Positions 42,953-52,130 of a stretch of DNA of 64,000 nucleotides are shown one piece after another. Source of the DNA: Anderseniella sp. (GTDB lineage: Bacteria > Pseudomonadota > Alphaproteobacteria > Rhizobiales > Aestuariivirgaceae). The stretch lies in the NCBI GenBank assembly GCA_030626025.1, contig DAOUPT010000015.1:1-64000 (forward strand). The letters are read 5' to 3'. Position numbers and translations under genes: made by a program. Each line of letters starts with the position of its first letter. Within the stretch, counting starts at the first letter, position 1. The notes beneath the pieces are model-generated. The model had not been told where the DNA came from and did no database searches. It saw nothing but the letters and a program-made list of their open reading frames with translations.

Positions 42953-44260
42953 TCAGTCAACCCTTGGCTGATCGGCAACTTCGAAGTTCCAATCATTTTC
43001 CGGGAAGTATTTTTTTAACCGCCAGTCGCAGGCGCGCGCATGACCATCCATTCCTTCAAGGCGACTGATACGTGAGGCCACCGCGCTGAATTTCAGATTG
43101 GCATCTTGACTGATTTTCTGCCAGGTCAGCACTTTCAAAAACTTCATGACGTTTAGCCCGCCAGTATAGCGCGCGGCTCCTTTGGTAGGTAAAATATGGT
43201 TGGTACCTGAACATTTATCGCCGTGGGTGACGTTGGCTCCTTCGCCTAAGAATAATGAACCGTAATTTCTCAACCGCTCTTTCCACCAATCCAGATCCGC
43301 GGCAATAACCTGTAAATGTTCGCTCGCATAACGATCTGAAACTTCACACACTTTTTCACGGGTTTTGCACAAAATGATTTCGCCATGGTCGCGCCAGGCA
43401 GCTTCAATCACCTTGCGGCTGGGAAAATCAGCAATAACTTTTGGCATAATGCGATTTACAGTGTCGGCAAGTTTGCCAGACGTCGTAAAAAGCCAGACGG
43501 GTGAATCGCTGCCATGCTCGGCCTGACTGGCAAGGTCGATTGCAACGGTCATAGGGTCAGCGGTTTCATCAGCAATAATGGCGCTTTCCGTCGGGCCTGC
43601 AAATACATCAATGCCGACCTCACCGAAAAGAAGCCTCTTGGCCTCAGCGACATAGGCATTACCTGGCCCCACCAGAATATCTGCAGGTTTTGCGCCAAAC
43701 AAACCAAAGGCCATGGTTGCAATCGCCTGCACCCCGCCCATTTCCAGTATCATGTCGGCACCGGCCAGATCCATGGCAAAAGCAACGTGGGGAGAGATAG
43801 CTTCTCCGCGTGGTGGAGAGGCGGCAACCACAAATGGCACCCCGGCAACTTTAGCAGTGGCAATGCTCATCAGCGCCGAAGCAGCATGGGCATAACGCCC
43901 ACCAGGCACGTAGCACCCAGCACAATTAACAGGAACAATGCGCTGACCCAGACGCACACCAGGTTCAGTTTCAATGTCAAATTCTGTCAGGCTGGCCCGT
44001 TGAGCTTGCGCAAATCGTTTGATTTGTGTGTGGGCGAAGCCAATATCGGCTTTTTCCTGTTCAGTAACCTGTGAGATCAGCCGCTGTTTTTTCTCTTTAG
44101 ACAAAACGAAGGACTTATCCCAACCGTCCAGAGATAGGGCGTATTCCATAACGGCAGCTTCGCCTTGTGAACGAATGCGCGATATCATCGCTTCTACGCC
44201 ATCACGGATTTTTCTATCCACGGTCTCATTTTCTATTTGAGAGCGTTTTATGTATTCCAT
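42953..44260 (-). CDS. Histidinol-dehydrogenase-like, HpsN-type sulfonate dehydrogenase
   Basis: 435 residues of the HisD superfamily. Zinc ligands are retained: Gln/His in SQAEHGSDS, Asp/His in HGDKCSGTNHILP, His in EGMDGHARAC. The substrate loop reads YVPGGRYAHAASALMS; the GGRY form is characteristic of the HpsN-like clade that oxidises 2,3-dihydroxypropane-1-sulfonate, not of true histidinol dehydrogenase. It is not in a histidine operon here. First gene of the four-gene minus operon. Confidence 0.82.
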   Translation of the reverse strand: MEYIKRSQIENETVDRKIRDGVEAMISRIRSQGEAAVMEYALSLDGWDKSFVLSKEKKQRLISQVTEQEKADIGFAHTQIKRFAQAQRASLTEFDIETEPGVRLGQRIVPVNCAGCYVPGGRYAHAASALMSIATAKVAGVPFVVAASPPRGEAISPHVAFAMDLAGADMILEMGGVQAIATMAFGLFGAKPADILVGPGNAYVAEAKRLLFGEVGIDVFAGPTESAIIADETADPMTVAIDLASQAEHGSDSPVWLFTTSGKLADTVNRIMPKVIADFPSRKVIEAAWRDHGEIILCKTREKVCEVSDRYASEHLQVIAADLDWWKERLRNYGSLFLGEGANVTHGDKCSGTNHILPTKGAARYTGGLNVMKFLKVLTWQKISQDANLKFSAVASRISRLEGMDGHARACDWRLKKYFPENDWNFEVADQPRVD

Positions 44261-44410
44261 GTTTTAGTGCCCAAATTCCTGATTACCAATTCGGCACAGT
44301 TCACTCTCAGACGGGAAATTTTTCCAGTATCTTTAGTCATATTCAATTTTTTTGAACTACAGATTCCAATTTTCCGAAAGTGGCCAGAGAGTTACCCGAG
44401 AGTTCAATGG

Positions 44411-45394
44411 CTATTTAGAGACAATTTCGATGGCACTGCCCATCTTGGGAACGATACTGGCAAATCGGGGGATCACCTGGCTTGTTATCAACTGCCGACA
44501 GTCCTCAGCCAGAGTATCGGGTAAATCGCCAAGTTCGGCATTTCTGGCAACCAAATAAATATGACGAGAAAATGCCGGAAACGGAATTTCGCTGACATCA
44601 GTCTGAGAGACAAAACGTTCGGCATCAAGCAGGTTCAAAGGCGTTGTAAGCGACCAGCCATTTGATTGTGCCACCATGGCAATTACTGATCGAGACGCCT
44701 CCAGCGCGAATCTGCGCCGGACGTTAAAACGTACACGCTTTAAGTGTTGGGTGATGGTTCGACCAATGGGAATATCTTCTGAATATTGTATGAAAGGTGC
44801 ATCAGATAATTGTGTCAGGATGTCCTCATCACTATTCAATAATCCTTTGGCGGCAACGAGGATGAATTGCTCACGCACAATCGGGATGGAACGAAAACCG
44901 TCAACATCTTCGGGTACAATTGCCGACACGCAAATATCAGTTTTGCGTTGTTGCAACATTTCAACCACCTGATCCGAGCGACCCGAGTAAGCATTGACAA
45001 AGCAGTGGTGGAAACGCTTCTGCAATCGAGCCACAAGTGCCGGGGTCAACGAAGTATCAAGATCATCAATAATGGCCAGGCTGAGCTTGGGCAGATCAGT
45101 CAGATTATGCTTGGAAAGTTCCGTTTGAGCATCGGCGACTGTTGCCAGAATTTTATGGGCGTGTGCGCGTAGCATCTGTCCAGCCGGTGTTAACTTCAAG
45201 GGGCGTGAGTTGCGATCAAAAAGTTTTGCGCCGATAGCCCGCTCCAGTGTTGTGATTTGCTGGGAAACCCCTGATGAACTCCCTCCGATGCGCTTGGCGC
45301 CATCGGTAACAGAGCCGGTTTCTTCCACGGCGACAAATGTTCGTAAACCGCGCAAAGTTAACTCAGCAATGTTCTTGTTTGCGATGTTGGGCAT
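44411..45394 (-). CDS. LysR family regulator
   Basis: 327 residues. N-terminal HTH (LRTFVAVEETGSVTDGAKRI...SQQITTLE) and a LysR substrate-binding domain from about residue 95. It lies between the sulfonate-type catabolic operon and the divergent ABC importer, so it most likely controls one or both. The 288-base region in front of it holds a TTGGCA/TGCCAA palindrome. Confidence 0.9.
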   Translation of the reverse strand: MPNIANKNIAELTLRGLRTFVAVEETGSVTDGAKRIGGSSSGVSQQITTLERAIGAKLFDRNSRPLKLTPAGQMLRAHAHKILATVADAQTELSKHNLTDLPKLSLAIIDDLDTSLTPALVARLQKRFHHCFVNAYSGRSDQVVEMLQQRKTDICVSAIVPEDVDGFRSIPIVREQFILVAAKGLLNSDEDILTQLSDAPFIQYSEDIPIGRTITQHLKRVRFNVRRRFALEASRSVIAMVAQSNGWSLTTPLNLLDAERFVSQTDVSEIPFPAFSRHIYLVARNAELGDLPDTLAEDCRQLITSQVIPRFASIVPKMGSAIEIVSK

Positions 45395-45480
45395 ATGAAC
45401 AAATTACTTTTTTGGCGTCTGTATAAATAGGTCTTTATCGATCACACATTGGCGGCGGATATAAAACCCTATCCCCAATG

Positions 45481-45496
45481 TTGGCATATGTGCCAA
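45481..45496. promoter_or_regulatory. Candidate LysR site TTGGCATATGTGCCAA
   Basis: Two perfect 6-base arms, TTGGCA and TGCCAA, flank TATG. It lies 87 bases upstream of the lysR start and 187 bases before the ABC binding-protein gene, where a LysR regulator would bind to control the divergent promoter. Confidence 0.5.
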
Positions 45497-45682
45497 TAAA
45501 TTCAGCGGTATCTTTATGTTTAGAGTTTTCGGAAGGACATTTCAAGTTACCTGAACATAGGCCGTTTACCTTGACATATGGAGCAAATTTGACGGCCATT
45601 GCAGGACTGAAATTGAACCAAGGGAAGCGTCGGTCAGTGGTCGCGCAATAAAATTTGATATAAAAAACATGAGGAGAGGACT

Positions 45683-46705
45683 ATGAAATCTTTAAAAACC
45701 TTGCTTTGCAGTGCAAGTGCAGCTGTATTGCTTGCTGCAAGCGCTACGATCGCCACTGTTGCAACCACAACAGCAGCCAGCGCTGAAGATTTGACCGTTG
45801 CGTATTTTCTGGAATGGCCAACACCAAATCAATTCGCTCAGGCTAAAAAAATCTATGCAGAAAAACTTGGTGTATCCATTAAATGGGTTTCATTTGATGC
45901 TGGAACCGCAATGTCAGCAGCCATGGCTTCCGGTGATGTTCAGATATCATTTTCACAAGGTATTCCACCATTTGTGGTTGCTGCTTCAGCCGGTCAGGAC
46001 CTTCAGATCGTTGATGTTGCCGTATCCTATTCAGAAAATGACAATTGTGTCGTGCGTACCAGCCTGGAAATTGACAAAACCAATGTGAAGGAACTGGAAG
46101 GCAAGCAAGTGGGTGTTCCTCTTGGCACGGCCGCCCATTACGGCTTTTTGAAACAGATGGATCATTTTGGTGTCAACGTTTCAACCATGAAGGTCGTTGA
46201 TATGGCACCGCCAGACGGTGCAGCAGCATTTGCATCTGGCAATCTGGACATGGTCTGCGGTTGGGGCGGTGCCCTGCGCCGGATGAAAGAACATGGTAAT
46301 GTGCTGCTGACCGGTGCAGAAAAAGAAAAACTTGGCATTCAGGTTTTTGACGCCACCACTGTTTCGACCCAGTGGGCAAAGGAAAATGCCGAGCTATTGG
46401 CAAAATTCCTGAAGGTTACCGCCGATATGAATGCCAAATTTGCCGCTGGTGATTCAGGTGAAATGCTGTCGGTTATCGCAAAGGCAGCCGGTATGAAAGA
46501 AAAGGCCACAAAAGAAACGTTGGACGGTTTTGCATTCCCAACGCTTGAACAGCAACTCAGCGCAAAATGGCTGGGCGGCGGTACGCAGAAATTCCTGAAA
46601 GAAGTCGGGGATTTCTTTGTTAAACAGGGTACCATTCCCAAAGCCCGCGACAGCTATGAGAGTGCTGTTGATGCCAGCTATCTCAAGGCTGCATCAAAAA
46701 TGTAG
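45683..46705 (+). CDS. Taurine/sulfonate-type ABC substrate-binding protein
   Basis: 340 residues. A signal peptide with Ala-Thr-rich core ends at AASAED. The body (YFLEWPTPNQFAQAKKIY, SFDAGTAMSAAMASGDV, GVPLGTAAHYGF, VDMAPPDGAAAFASGNLD) resembles TauA. The ATG at 45683 follows GAGGAGAGG, a strong ribosome site. Its location next to the sulfopyruvate-type genes supports a sulfonate ligand; this is context, not proof. Confidence 0.88.
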   Translation: MKSLKTLLCSASAAVLLAASATIATVATTTAASAEDLTVAYFLEWPTPNQFAQAKKIYAEKLGVSIKWVSFDAGTAMSAAMASGDVQISFSQGIPPFVVAASAGQDLQIVDVAVSYSENDNCVVRTSLEIDKTNVKELEGKQVGVPLGTAAHYGFLKQMDHFGVNVSTMKVVDMAPPDGAAAFASGNLDMVCGWGGALRRMKEHGNVLLTGAEKEKLGIQVFDATTVSTQWAKENAELLAKFLKVTADMNAKFAAGDSGEMLSVIAKAAGMKEKATKETLDGFAFPTLEQQLSAKWLGGGTQKFLKEVGDFFVKQGTIPKARDSYESAVDASYLKAASKM

Positions 46706-46732
46706 CCTTTTGTCTGATCTTAAGCAAAAATA

Positions 46733-46766
46733 CGCACGGTCCGTGAGTGGTATTACGGACCGTGCG
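46733..46766 (+). terminator. Strong intercistronic hairpin after the ABC binding-protein gene
   Basis: CGCACGGTCCGT and ACGGACCGTGCG form a 12-bp perfect stem with a 10-base loop, 27 bases past the binding-protein stop, and no clear T-run. As in the TRAP operon, it probably favours binding-protein mRNA over the membrane and ATPase subunits. Confidence 0.75.
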
Positions 46767-46815
46767 ATGTTTAAGTAAATTCGGGAAGCAGTGCTAATAT
46801 TTTTGGGAGAGCGTA

Positions 46816-47628
46816 TTGTCTGAAAACAAACCATCCAGCTTGCGCGTTGATCAGATTTCGATGACGTTCGAATTGCCAGATGGCAATTCCATTGAGGCTT
46901 TGAAAAATGTCTCTCTCAATCTTGAAGAGGGCGAAATTTTATCGGTTTTAGGACCTTCGGGCTGCGGTAAAACCACCCTTTTGAATATTATTGCAGGTTT
47001 CCTTGCCCCCACCAGCGGACAAGTGATCCTCAACGGCAACCAGGTGAAAGGCCCCGGCCCTGAACGCGGCATGGTGTTTCAACAAGGCGCTTTGTTTGAA
47101 TGGATGAGCGTTCGAAAAAACATTGGTTTTGGTCCCGCCATGAAGGGTGTGCCCGCCGCACGGATCAAAGAAACCGTAGATGAGTTGCTGGAAATTGTCG
47201 GGCTGCACGATTATGGAGAAAAGGCGGTTTATGAACTGTCCGGCGGCATGCAGCAGCGTGTCGCTCTGGCCAGATGTCTGGCCAATGACCCTGATGTTAT
47301 ATTGATGGATGAACCACTTGGCGCTCTTGACGCCCTGACCCGGGAAAAGATGCAAGGACTGGTTCTCAAATTATGGAAAGAAACCGGCAAAACCATTATT
47401 TTGATCACCCACGCGGTGGAAGAGGCTTTGCTGCTTGGTGAACGCCTTTTGGTTATGGCCCCCAGACCCGGTCATATCCATAAGGAATACCGTTTGCCAT
47501 TTGCCAATCTGGGAGTTGATTCTGATTTACGATCGGTCAAGAAACATAAAGACTTTGGCCCCAAGCGCGAAGAGATCCTTGCGATGATCTGGGAAATGGA
47601 AGAAGACATAATGGGAAGGAAGGAATAA
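46816..47628 (+). CDS. Taurine-type ABC transporter ATPase
   Basis: 270 residues. Walker A GPSGCGKTT, signature LSGGMQQR, Walker B VILMDEPLGALD, switch histidine LITHAVEEA. The start is a TTG at 46816 with GGGAGAG upstream; the first ATG in frame would cut into the N-terminal strand. Four bases precede the permease gene, so the two are coupled. Confidence 0.9.
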   Translation: MSENKPSSLRVDQISMTFELPDGNSIEALKNVSLNLEEGEILSVLGPSGCGKTTLLNIIAGFLAPTSGQVILNGNQVKGPGPERGMVFQQGALFEWMSVRKNIGFGPAMKGVPAARIKETVDELLEIVGLHDYGEKAVYELSGGMQQRVALARCLANDPDVILMDEPLGALDALTREKMQGLVLKLWKETGKTIILITHAVEEALLLGERLLVMAPRPGHIHKEYRLPFANLGVDSDLRSVKKHKDFGPKREEILAMIWEMEEDIMGRKE

Positions 47629-47632
47629 CACT

Positions 47633-48904
47633 ATGTTGATCTTGATAATCTACATCTCAATATTTGTTCTCGCCTATGTAGCCTATAAAGCGATTGCCGG
47701 TTTTACAGTGTCAAAAACTGGCTTTAATGCGCGCAAAACCGTGACCTTTGGCGATGAAAGTTCGGTGAAATCGAACCGGGCCGCATCCATTATTTCCGTT
47801 ATCTCCATTTTCCTGATCTGGGGCGCATTTACCGGGTCAAAGATTACCCCGTTGCATGTGCCCGGTCCATTCGTTGGTGATACCTCTTTTTCATACACCG
47901 CAACCAATGAGCAAAACCTCACGAGCCAGGCCAGGGTCCATATTCGGGTAGGACTGATTGGTCAGGACTTTCAAAAGCCGGAAATATCCGACAACAACCA
48001 ATCCGGATTTGCCAAGGATGACACATTGAAAGTCGGTGCCTGGCGCAGCGCTCTGATCCGTGTGCAGAACAATGATGAAGGTGGTAAGGTCAAAGGCTAT
48101 CGCGTTACCGCTATTGACGGAAATCCAATTGCGCCCAAACAGTCCGTTGAAGTTGCAGATGGCGTTGTCAACATGACGAAAAAGGGCAGTTTGTCGTTTG
48201 TTCCAGACAAGGGTTGGCAGATGGAGCCGATATGGCTTCCAGCTCCTGAATCGGTTGTCTCGCGCCTGATTGAAATTTCCATTGATGGCTATCAAAACGT
48301 AACACTTTTAGAGAACCTGGGCTGGTCGCTTTTCCGCGTTATCATGGGATTTACCTTTGGCAGTCTGGTTGGCATCCCGCTCGGCTATGCAATGGGATTG
48401 AACGGCTGGTTCCGGGGTTGGTTTGATCCGATTGTTGAATTTATGCGCCCAGTCCCTCCACTGGCGCTTATTCCGCTGGTTATCATCTGGTTCGGTATTT
48501 GGGAGCAGGGAAAAATCAGCCTGCTGTTTCTCGCTGCCTTGTGGATCATGACCATTTCCGCCCGTGCCGGCGTATCAGGCGTCAACATAACCAAGGTCCA
48601 TGCCGCCTATTCACTGGGCGCGTCGAAATTTCAGATACTGACCCACGTCATTGTGCCAAACTCCCTGCCGGAAATTTTCACCGGAGCCAGAGTGGCCATG
48701 GGCGTTTGCTGGGGTACAGTTGTAGCGGCCGAACTGGTGGCGGCTGAAAAAGGTGCAGGAAAAATGATCATTGCCGCTTCGAAATTCCAGCAAACCGACA
48801 TTGTCATCATGGGGATCATTCTGATCGGCGTAATTGGATTTGGTATCGATATTCTGATGCGGGTGGCAGAACAAATTCTGGTTCCCTGGAAAGGAAAAGG
48901 ATAA
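47633..48904 (+). CDS. Taurine-type ABC permease with extra N-terminal extracytoplasmic domain
   Basis: 423 residues, about 160 more than TauC. Two hydrophobic segments (residues 1-20 and about 50-67) come first, then about 130 hydrophilic residues (70-200) that look beta-rich and would sit outside the membrane. The standard permease core begins near residue 225 and has the coupling loop AAYSLGASKFQILTHVIVP. The extension is unusual; it might contact the binding protein or sense substrate. Confidence 0.85.
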   Translation: MLILIIYISIFVLAYVAYKAIAGFTVSKTGFNARKTVTFGDESSVKSNRAASIISVISIFLIWGAFTGSKITPLHVPGPFVGDTSFSYTATNEQNLTSQARVHIRVGLIGQDFQKPEISDNNQSGFAKDDTLKVGAWRSALIRVQNNDEGGKVKGYRVTAIDGNPIAPKQSVEVADGVVNMTKKGSLSFVPDKGWQMEPIWLPAPESVVSRLIEISIDGYQNVTLLENLGWSLFRVIMGFTFGSLVGIPLGYAMGLNGWFRGWFDPIVEFMRPVPPLALIPLVIIWFGIWEQGKISLLFLAALWIMTISARAGVSGVNITKVHAAYSLGASKFQILTHVIVPNSLPEIFTGARVAMGVCWGTVVAAELVAAEKGAGKMIIAASKFQQTDIVIMGIILIGVIGFGIDILMRVAEQILVPWKGKG

Positions 48905-49107
48905 AATATTGAGCATTTTTTAGAACTCTTGTTTCTAATTTGAATGCACTAGATGTGGAATGGAATACCGGCTAGCGACAGCCTGCTGAACGAGGTTTAT
49001 CTGTCTTCAAAGCACAAGCAAAAAATCTAGAATTCCTCATATTAAATGTCTCGCCAAATTGCTTTGTACAAATATGTGAAAAATAGGGCTTATTCGGCAC
49101 CTCAAAT

Positions 49108-49533
49108 TCATACAGATGTTAGCAATAAGCTGGTCTCGCTGTTTCGAACACCTAGAATTTGGCGTATTTCTCGGAGAGTTCTATCAAACTCTGACAGGTT
49201 AGCCGTTTCAATCACCACCACCAGGTCCCACTTGCCGTTTGTGGCATAGCTGTTAGCGATTTCGGGCATCTGACGTAAGCGCTGGGTAACGCCTTTTTCA
49301 AGGTTTCCTTCGATTTCGATCATCATAATGGCACGGATGAGATTTTCATTTTCTGCCGACGCAAGCTCAACGGTAAAGCGGGTAATGGTACCTGACCGGA
49401 CCAATTTTTCCAGCCTGGTTTGCACGGTGGCTCGTGAGACTTTCAATTCTGCGGCCAACACTGTGATTGAGGCGCGGCCATCAAGTTTGAGGAGGGCTAT
49501 CAGTCGCCGGTCTTTGTTATCAAGATTTGCCAT
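49108..49533 (-). CDS. Lrp/AsnC family regulator
   Basis: 141 residues. N-terminal HTH (LDGRASITVLAAELKVSRATVQTRL) and a RAM-type ligand domain (GTITRFTV...VIETANLSEFDRTL). Divergent from arginase by 126 bases, so it probably senses an amino acid such as arginine or ornithine and controls arginine breakdown. AT-rich repeats lie in between. Confidence 0.9.
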   Translation of the reverse strand: MANLDNKDRRLIALLKLDGRASITVLAAELKVSRATVQTRLEKLVRSGTITRFTVELASAENENLIRAIMMIEIEGNLEKGVTQRLRQMPEIANSYATNGKWDLVVVIETANLSEFDRTLREIRQILGVRNSETSLLLTSV

Positions 49534-49542
49534 AAAAGTCCC

Positions 49543-49568
49543 ATATTGTCGTTATATATTAGCAATAT
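49543..49568. promoter_or_regulatory. AT-rich inverted repeat, candidate Lrp site
   Basis: ATATTG and CAATAT flank 14 AT-rich bases in the lrp/arginase divergent region, and a further TGATCAATTGATATATCA-like stretch follows at 49568-49585. The layout suits Lrp-type binding but is degenerate. Confidence 0.3.
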
Positions 49569-49659
49569 GATCAATTGATATATCAAAAAATCTATTTTGT
49601 GAACTTTTTACTTGCTTTTTTGTCATGTAAAATGGGCTGACACAATGGAGAAAATTTGA

Positions 49660-50592
49660 ATGAGATCTGTAGATTGTGCCCTTGTAGGGGCACCAGTACA
49701 AAGTGGGGCCAGTCAGCCAGGATGTCTAATGGGACCAGATGCCATGCGGACAGCGGGGCTGGAATCTGCGTTGCAGGCATTAGGGCATCGTGTGTCTGAT
49801 ATGGGCAATATCTCTCCTGCCGAAACGGTCACAATCAACCATAGAAACTCTGTCGTTCGTAATCTTGATACCACGACGGCGTGGGCTCTCGAATTGGAAG
49901 AAGCCGCATATAGGGCGTCATGCCAGTCCGACTTACCGATCTTTCTTGGCGGTGATCACTCACTTTCAATCGGAACAGTCCCCGGTGTGGCCAGATATTC
50001 TCGGCAGGTTGGTCGTGAGCAATTTGTTCTGTGGCTAGATGCCCATCCAGACCTTCATACGCTGGAAACGACCTGTAGCGGGAACCTGCATGGCACCCCA
50101 GTTGCCTATTTCACCCAGGCAGGTGATTTCCGGGGCGCATATCCTGAACTCAACGCTCCCGTTCCGGCATCCAATGTCTGCATGATCGGGATCCGATCTG
50201 TCGACCCGGCCGAGAAAAAATTGTTGGCGAATTCGCCGATTGAGGTGCATGACATGCGCGCCATCGACGAGAACGGGATCTATGCATCGCTGTCAGGTTT
50301 TCTGGAAAAGGTAAAGGTCGCAAATGGCGCTTTGCATGTGAGTTTTGATGTCGATTTTCTTGAACCGGCAATCGCGCCGGCCGTTGGCACCACCGTTCCA
50401 GGCGGGGCGACCTTTCGTGAAGCCCATTTGGTGATGGAGATGCTGTGCGACAGCGCTCTGGTCACCTCGCTTGATCTCGTCGAGCTTAATCCATTTCTGG
50501 ATGATCGCGGACGTACCGCTCATCTTATGGTCGATCTCTGCGCCAGTCTGTTGGGCCGCACCGTTCTTGATCGGCCCACTCAATCCCTCTGA
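49660..50592 (+). CDS. Arginase
   Basis: 310 residues. Manganese-ligand segments [17 protein letters not shown] and SFDVDFLEP are all present (the second differs slightly from the usual DAHADINT), as is NLHGTPVA. Converts arginine to ornithine and urea. It is directly followed by ornithine cyclodeaminase and preceded by a divergent Lrp gene, making a short arginine-to-proline route. Confidence 0.92.
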   Translation: MRSVDCALVGAPVQSGASQPGCLMGPDAMRTAGLESALQALGHRVSDMGNISPAETVTINHRNSVVRNLDTTTAWALELEEAAYRASCQSDLPIFLGGDHSLSIGTVPGVARYSRQVGREQFVLWLDAHPDLHTLETTCSGNLHGTPVAYFTQAGDFRGAYPELNAPVPASNVCMIGIRSVDPAEKKLLANSPIEVHDMRAIDENGIYASLSGFLEKVKVANGALHVSFDVDFLEPAIAPAVGTTVPGGATFREAHLVMEMLCDSALVTSLDLVELNPFLDDRGRTAHLMVDLCASLLGRTVLDRPTQSL

Positions 50593-50618
50593 ACAAATAT
50601 TGTGAACCAAAGGAAAAT

Positions 50619-51686
50619 TTGACTATGAATATAACACCCGCCCCTTCGGACCTGGCCTTTGTGCCTTTCGTTAGTGTTGACGATATGATGAAGATCATCA
50701 ACAAGATCGGTCCGGCCAAAGCCATTGCCGATATCGCTGATTATATTGAATCCGATTTCCGAAGATGGGAGAGTTTTGATAAAACGCCGCGCGTGGCAGC
50801 CCATTCACCCGAAGGCGTCATCGAACTCATGCCGACGTCGGATGGCGAAACTTACGGATTCAAATATGTAAATGGTCACCCGGCGAATATGGCCAGAGGC
50901 TTTCAGACGGTTACCGCATTTGGTGTTCTCTCCAATGTATCGAACGGGTATCCGGTACTGTTAACCGAAATGACCGTGCTGACGGCTCTTCGAACCGCTG
51001 CAACTTCTGTCGTTGCCGCGCGGCACCTGGCTCCAAAGGGGGCAAAAACCATGGCGATGATCGGCAATGGTGCACAATGTGAATTTCAGGCTTTGGCTTT
51101 TCAGAAGGTACTGGGAATTGAAAACGTGCGCCTGTACGATATTGACTCCACCGCGACGGACAAGGCCGCAAAAAACCTTAGCTCCAGTGGTCTGAACATA
51201 ACCAAATGCGCTGATCCTCATCAAGCCATAGCTGGCGCCGAGATCATCACCACCTGCACCGCCGACAAGCAATATGCCACAATCCTGACTGACAACATGG
51301 TCGGCGCAGGCGTGCATATCAATGCCATTGGCGGCGATTGCCCCGGCAAGACCGAGCTGCACCGCGATATCCTGTCGCGTTCCGACATTTTCGTTGAGTA
51401 TCCGCCTCAGACACGCATCGAGGGTGAAATCCAACAATTGGCTGAGGACCATCCGGTAACCGAGCTTTGGCAGGTCATCACCGGCACGGCTGACGGCCGG
51501 ACATCGAAAAACCAAGTCACGCTTTTTGACAGCGTCGGGTTCGCAATCGAGGATTTTTCGGCCTTGCGCTACATCCATGATCGGCTTGAAGATATCGACC
51601 ACTATCAAGAACTCGACATGATTGCCGATCCCGATGACCCGCGTGATCTTTTCGGTATGCTCGCGCGGGCGTCAAAAGCAGCGTAA
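50619..51686 (+). CDS. Ornithine cyclodeaminase
   Basis: 355 residues. Makes proline and ammonia from ornithine. Characteristic segments: LTEMTVLTALRTAATSVVAARHLAP, MIGNGAQCEFQALAF (NAD site), TCTADKQYA, NAIGGDCPGKTEL. The start is 26 bases after arginase, so one transcript. Together they give nitrogen and proline from arginine. Confidence 0.93.
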   Translation: MTMNITPAPSDLAFVPFVSVDDMMKIINKIGPAKAIADIADYIESDFRRWESFDKTPRVAAHSPEGVIELMPTSDGETYGFKYVNGHPANMARGFQTVTAFGVLSNVSNGYPVLLTEMTVLTALRTAATSVVAARHLAPKGAKTMAMIGNGAQCEFQALAFQKVLGIENVRLYDIDSTATDKAAKNLSSSGLNITKCADPHQAIAGAEIITTCTADKQYATILTDNMVGAGVHINAIGGDCPGKTELHRDILSRSDIFVEYPPQTRIEGEIQQLAEDHPVTELWQVITGTADGRTSKNQVTLFDSVGFAIEDFSALRYIHDRLEDIDHYQELDMIADPDDPRDLFGMLARASKAA

Positions 51687-51730
51687 TGAACACGCAACTA
51701 CCTACTCCTGGAGATTGAGATCAAGAGATT

Positions 51731-51761
51731 AGAGCCTTTCCACCTTTGGTGGAAAGGCTCT
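51731..51761. terminator. Long hairpin after ornithine cyclodeaminase
   Basis: AGAGCCTTTCCACC-TTT-GGTGGAAAGGCTCT, a 14-bp perfect stem with a three-base loop. There is no T-run on either side, so it may be a processing or factor-dependent end, 45 bases past the stop codon. Confidence 0.65.
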
Positions 51762-51791
51762 AAAGAAGATGCAGAACCGATAGCGTGTTTC

Positions 51792-51975
51792 TTATTTTGT
51801 TTTCTCAAACAGCGATGCGTTTTTGTCTCGCAGAGTATTCTTTTGAACTTTGCCCATGGCATTTCGGGGAAGTTCATCGAGAAATAAAACCTGTTCCAGG
51901 CGCGCCGAGGAAGAATAATCAACGGTAGGTAGGGTAGTCGTGGCGGTTTCCCCAAACCGTCCCTCCACGCCGCGC
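51792..51975 (-). pseudogene. Acyl-CoA ligase C-terminal remnant
   Basis: The minus-strand frame without a start reads LEQVLFLDELPRNAMGKVQ and then KNTLRDKN, ending with TAA at 51792-51794. LPRN-x-MGKVQK is the C-terminal A10-type motif of malonyl-CoA ligase-like AMP-binding enzymes, whose lysine is catalytic. Only about 60 codons remain; a TGA closes the frame upstream near 51976. It is the fossil end of a lost gene. Confidence 0.75.
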
Positions 51976-52130
51976 CATCAGCACAGTGCTGACACTTGTG
52001 ATGCTACACAAAATTCAATCTTCAGCAATTGATTGGAACCCGATGCGGACATTTGCAAAAAGCTTCTTGGCATCAGTTTTGCAAAGAAAAGCCTTGTACC
52101 GGGGAAAATCTTTAACATAAGAGGTACGAT
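51962..52130. other. Region before the dioxygenase gene
   Basis: About 170 bases between the ligase remnant and the dioxygenase start. No gene is visible; the AAGAGG at 52118-52123 is the ribosome site for the dioxygenase. A promoter for that gene must lie here but cannot be named. Confidence 0.35.

Noticed and set aside
42953-44260. True histidinol dehydrogenase (hisD)
   Set aside because: The superfamily is right, but the GGRY loop and the lack of other his genes favour the HpsN-like branch.
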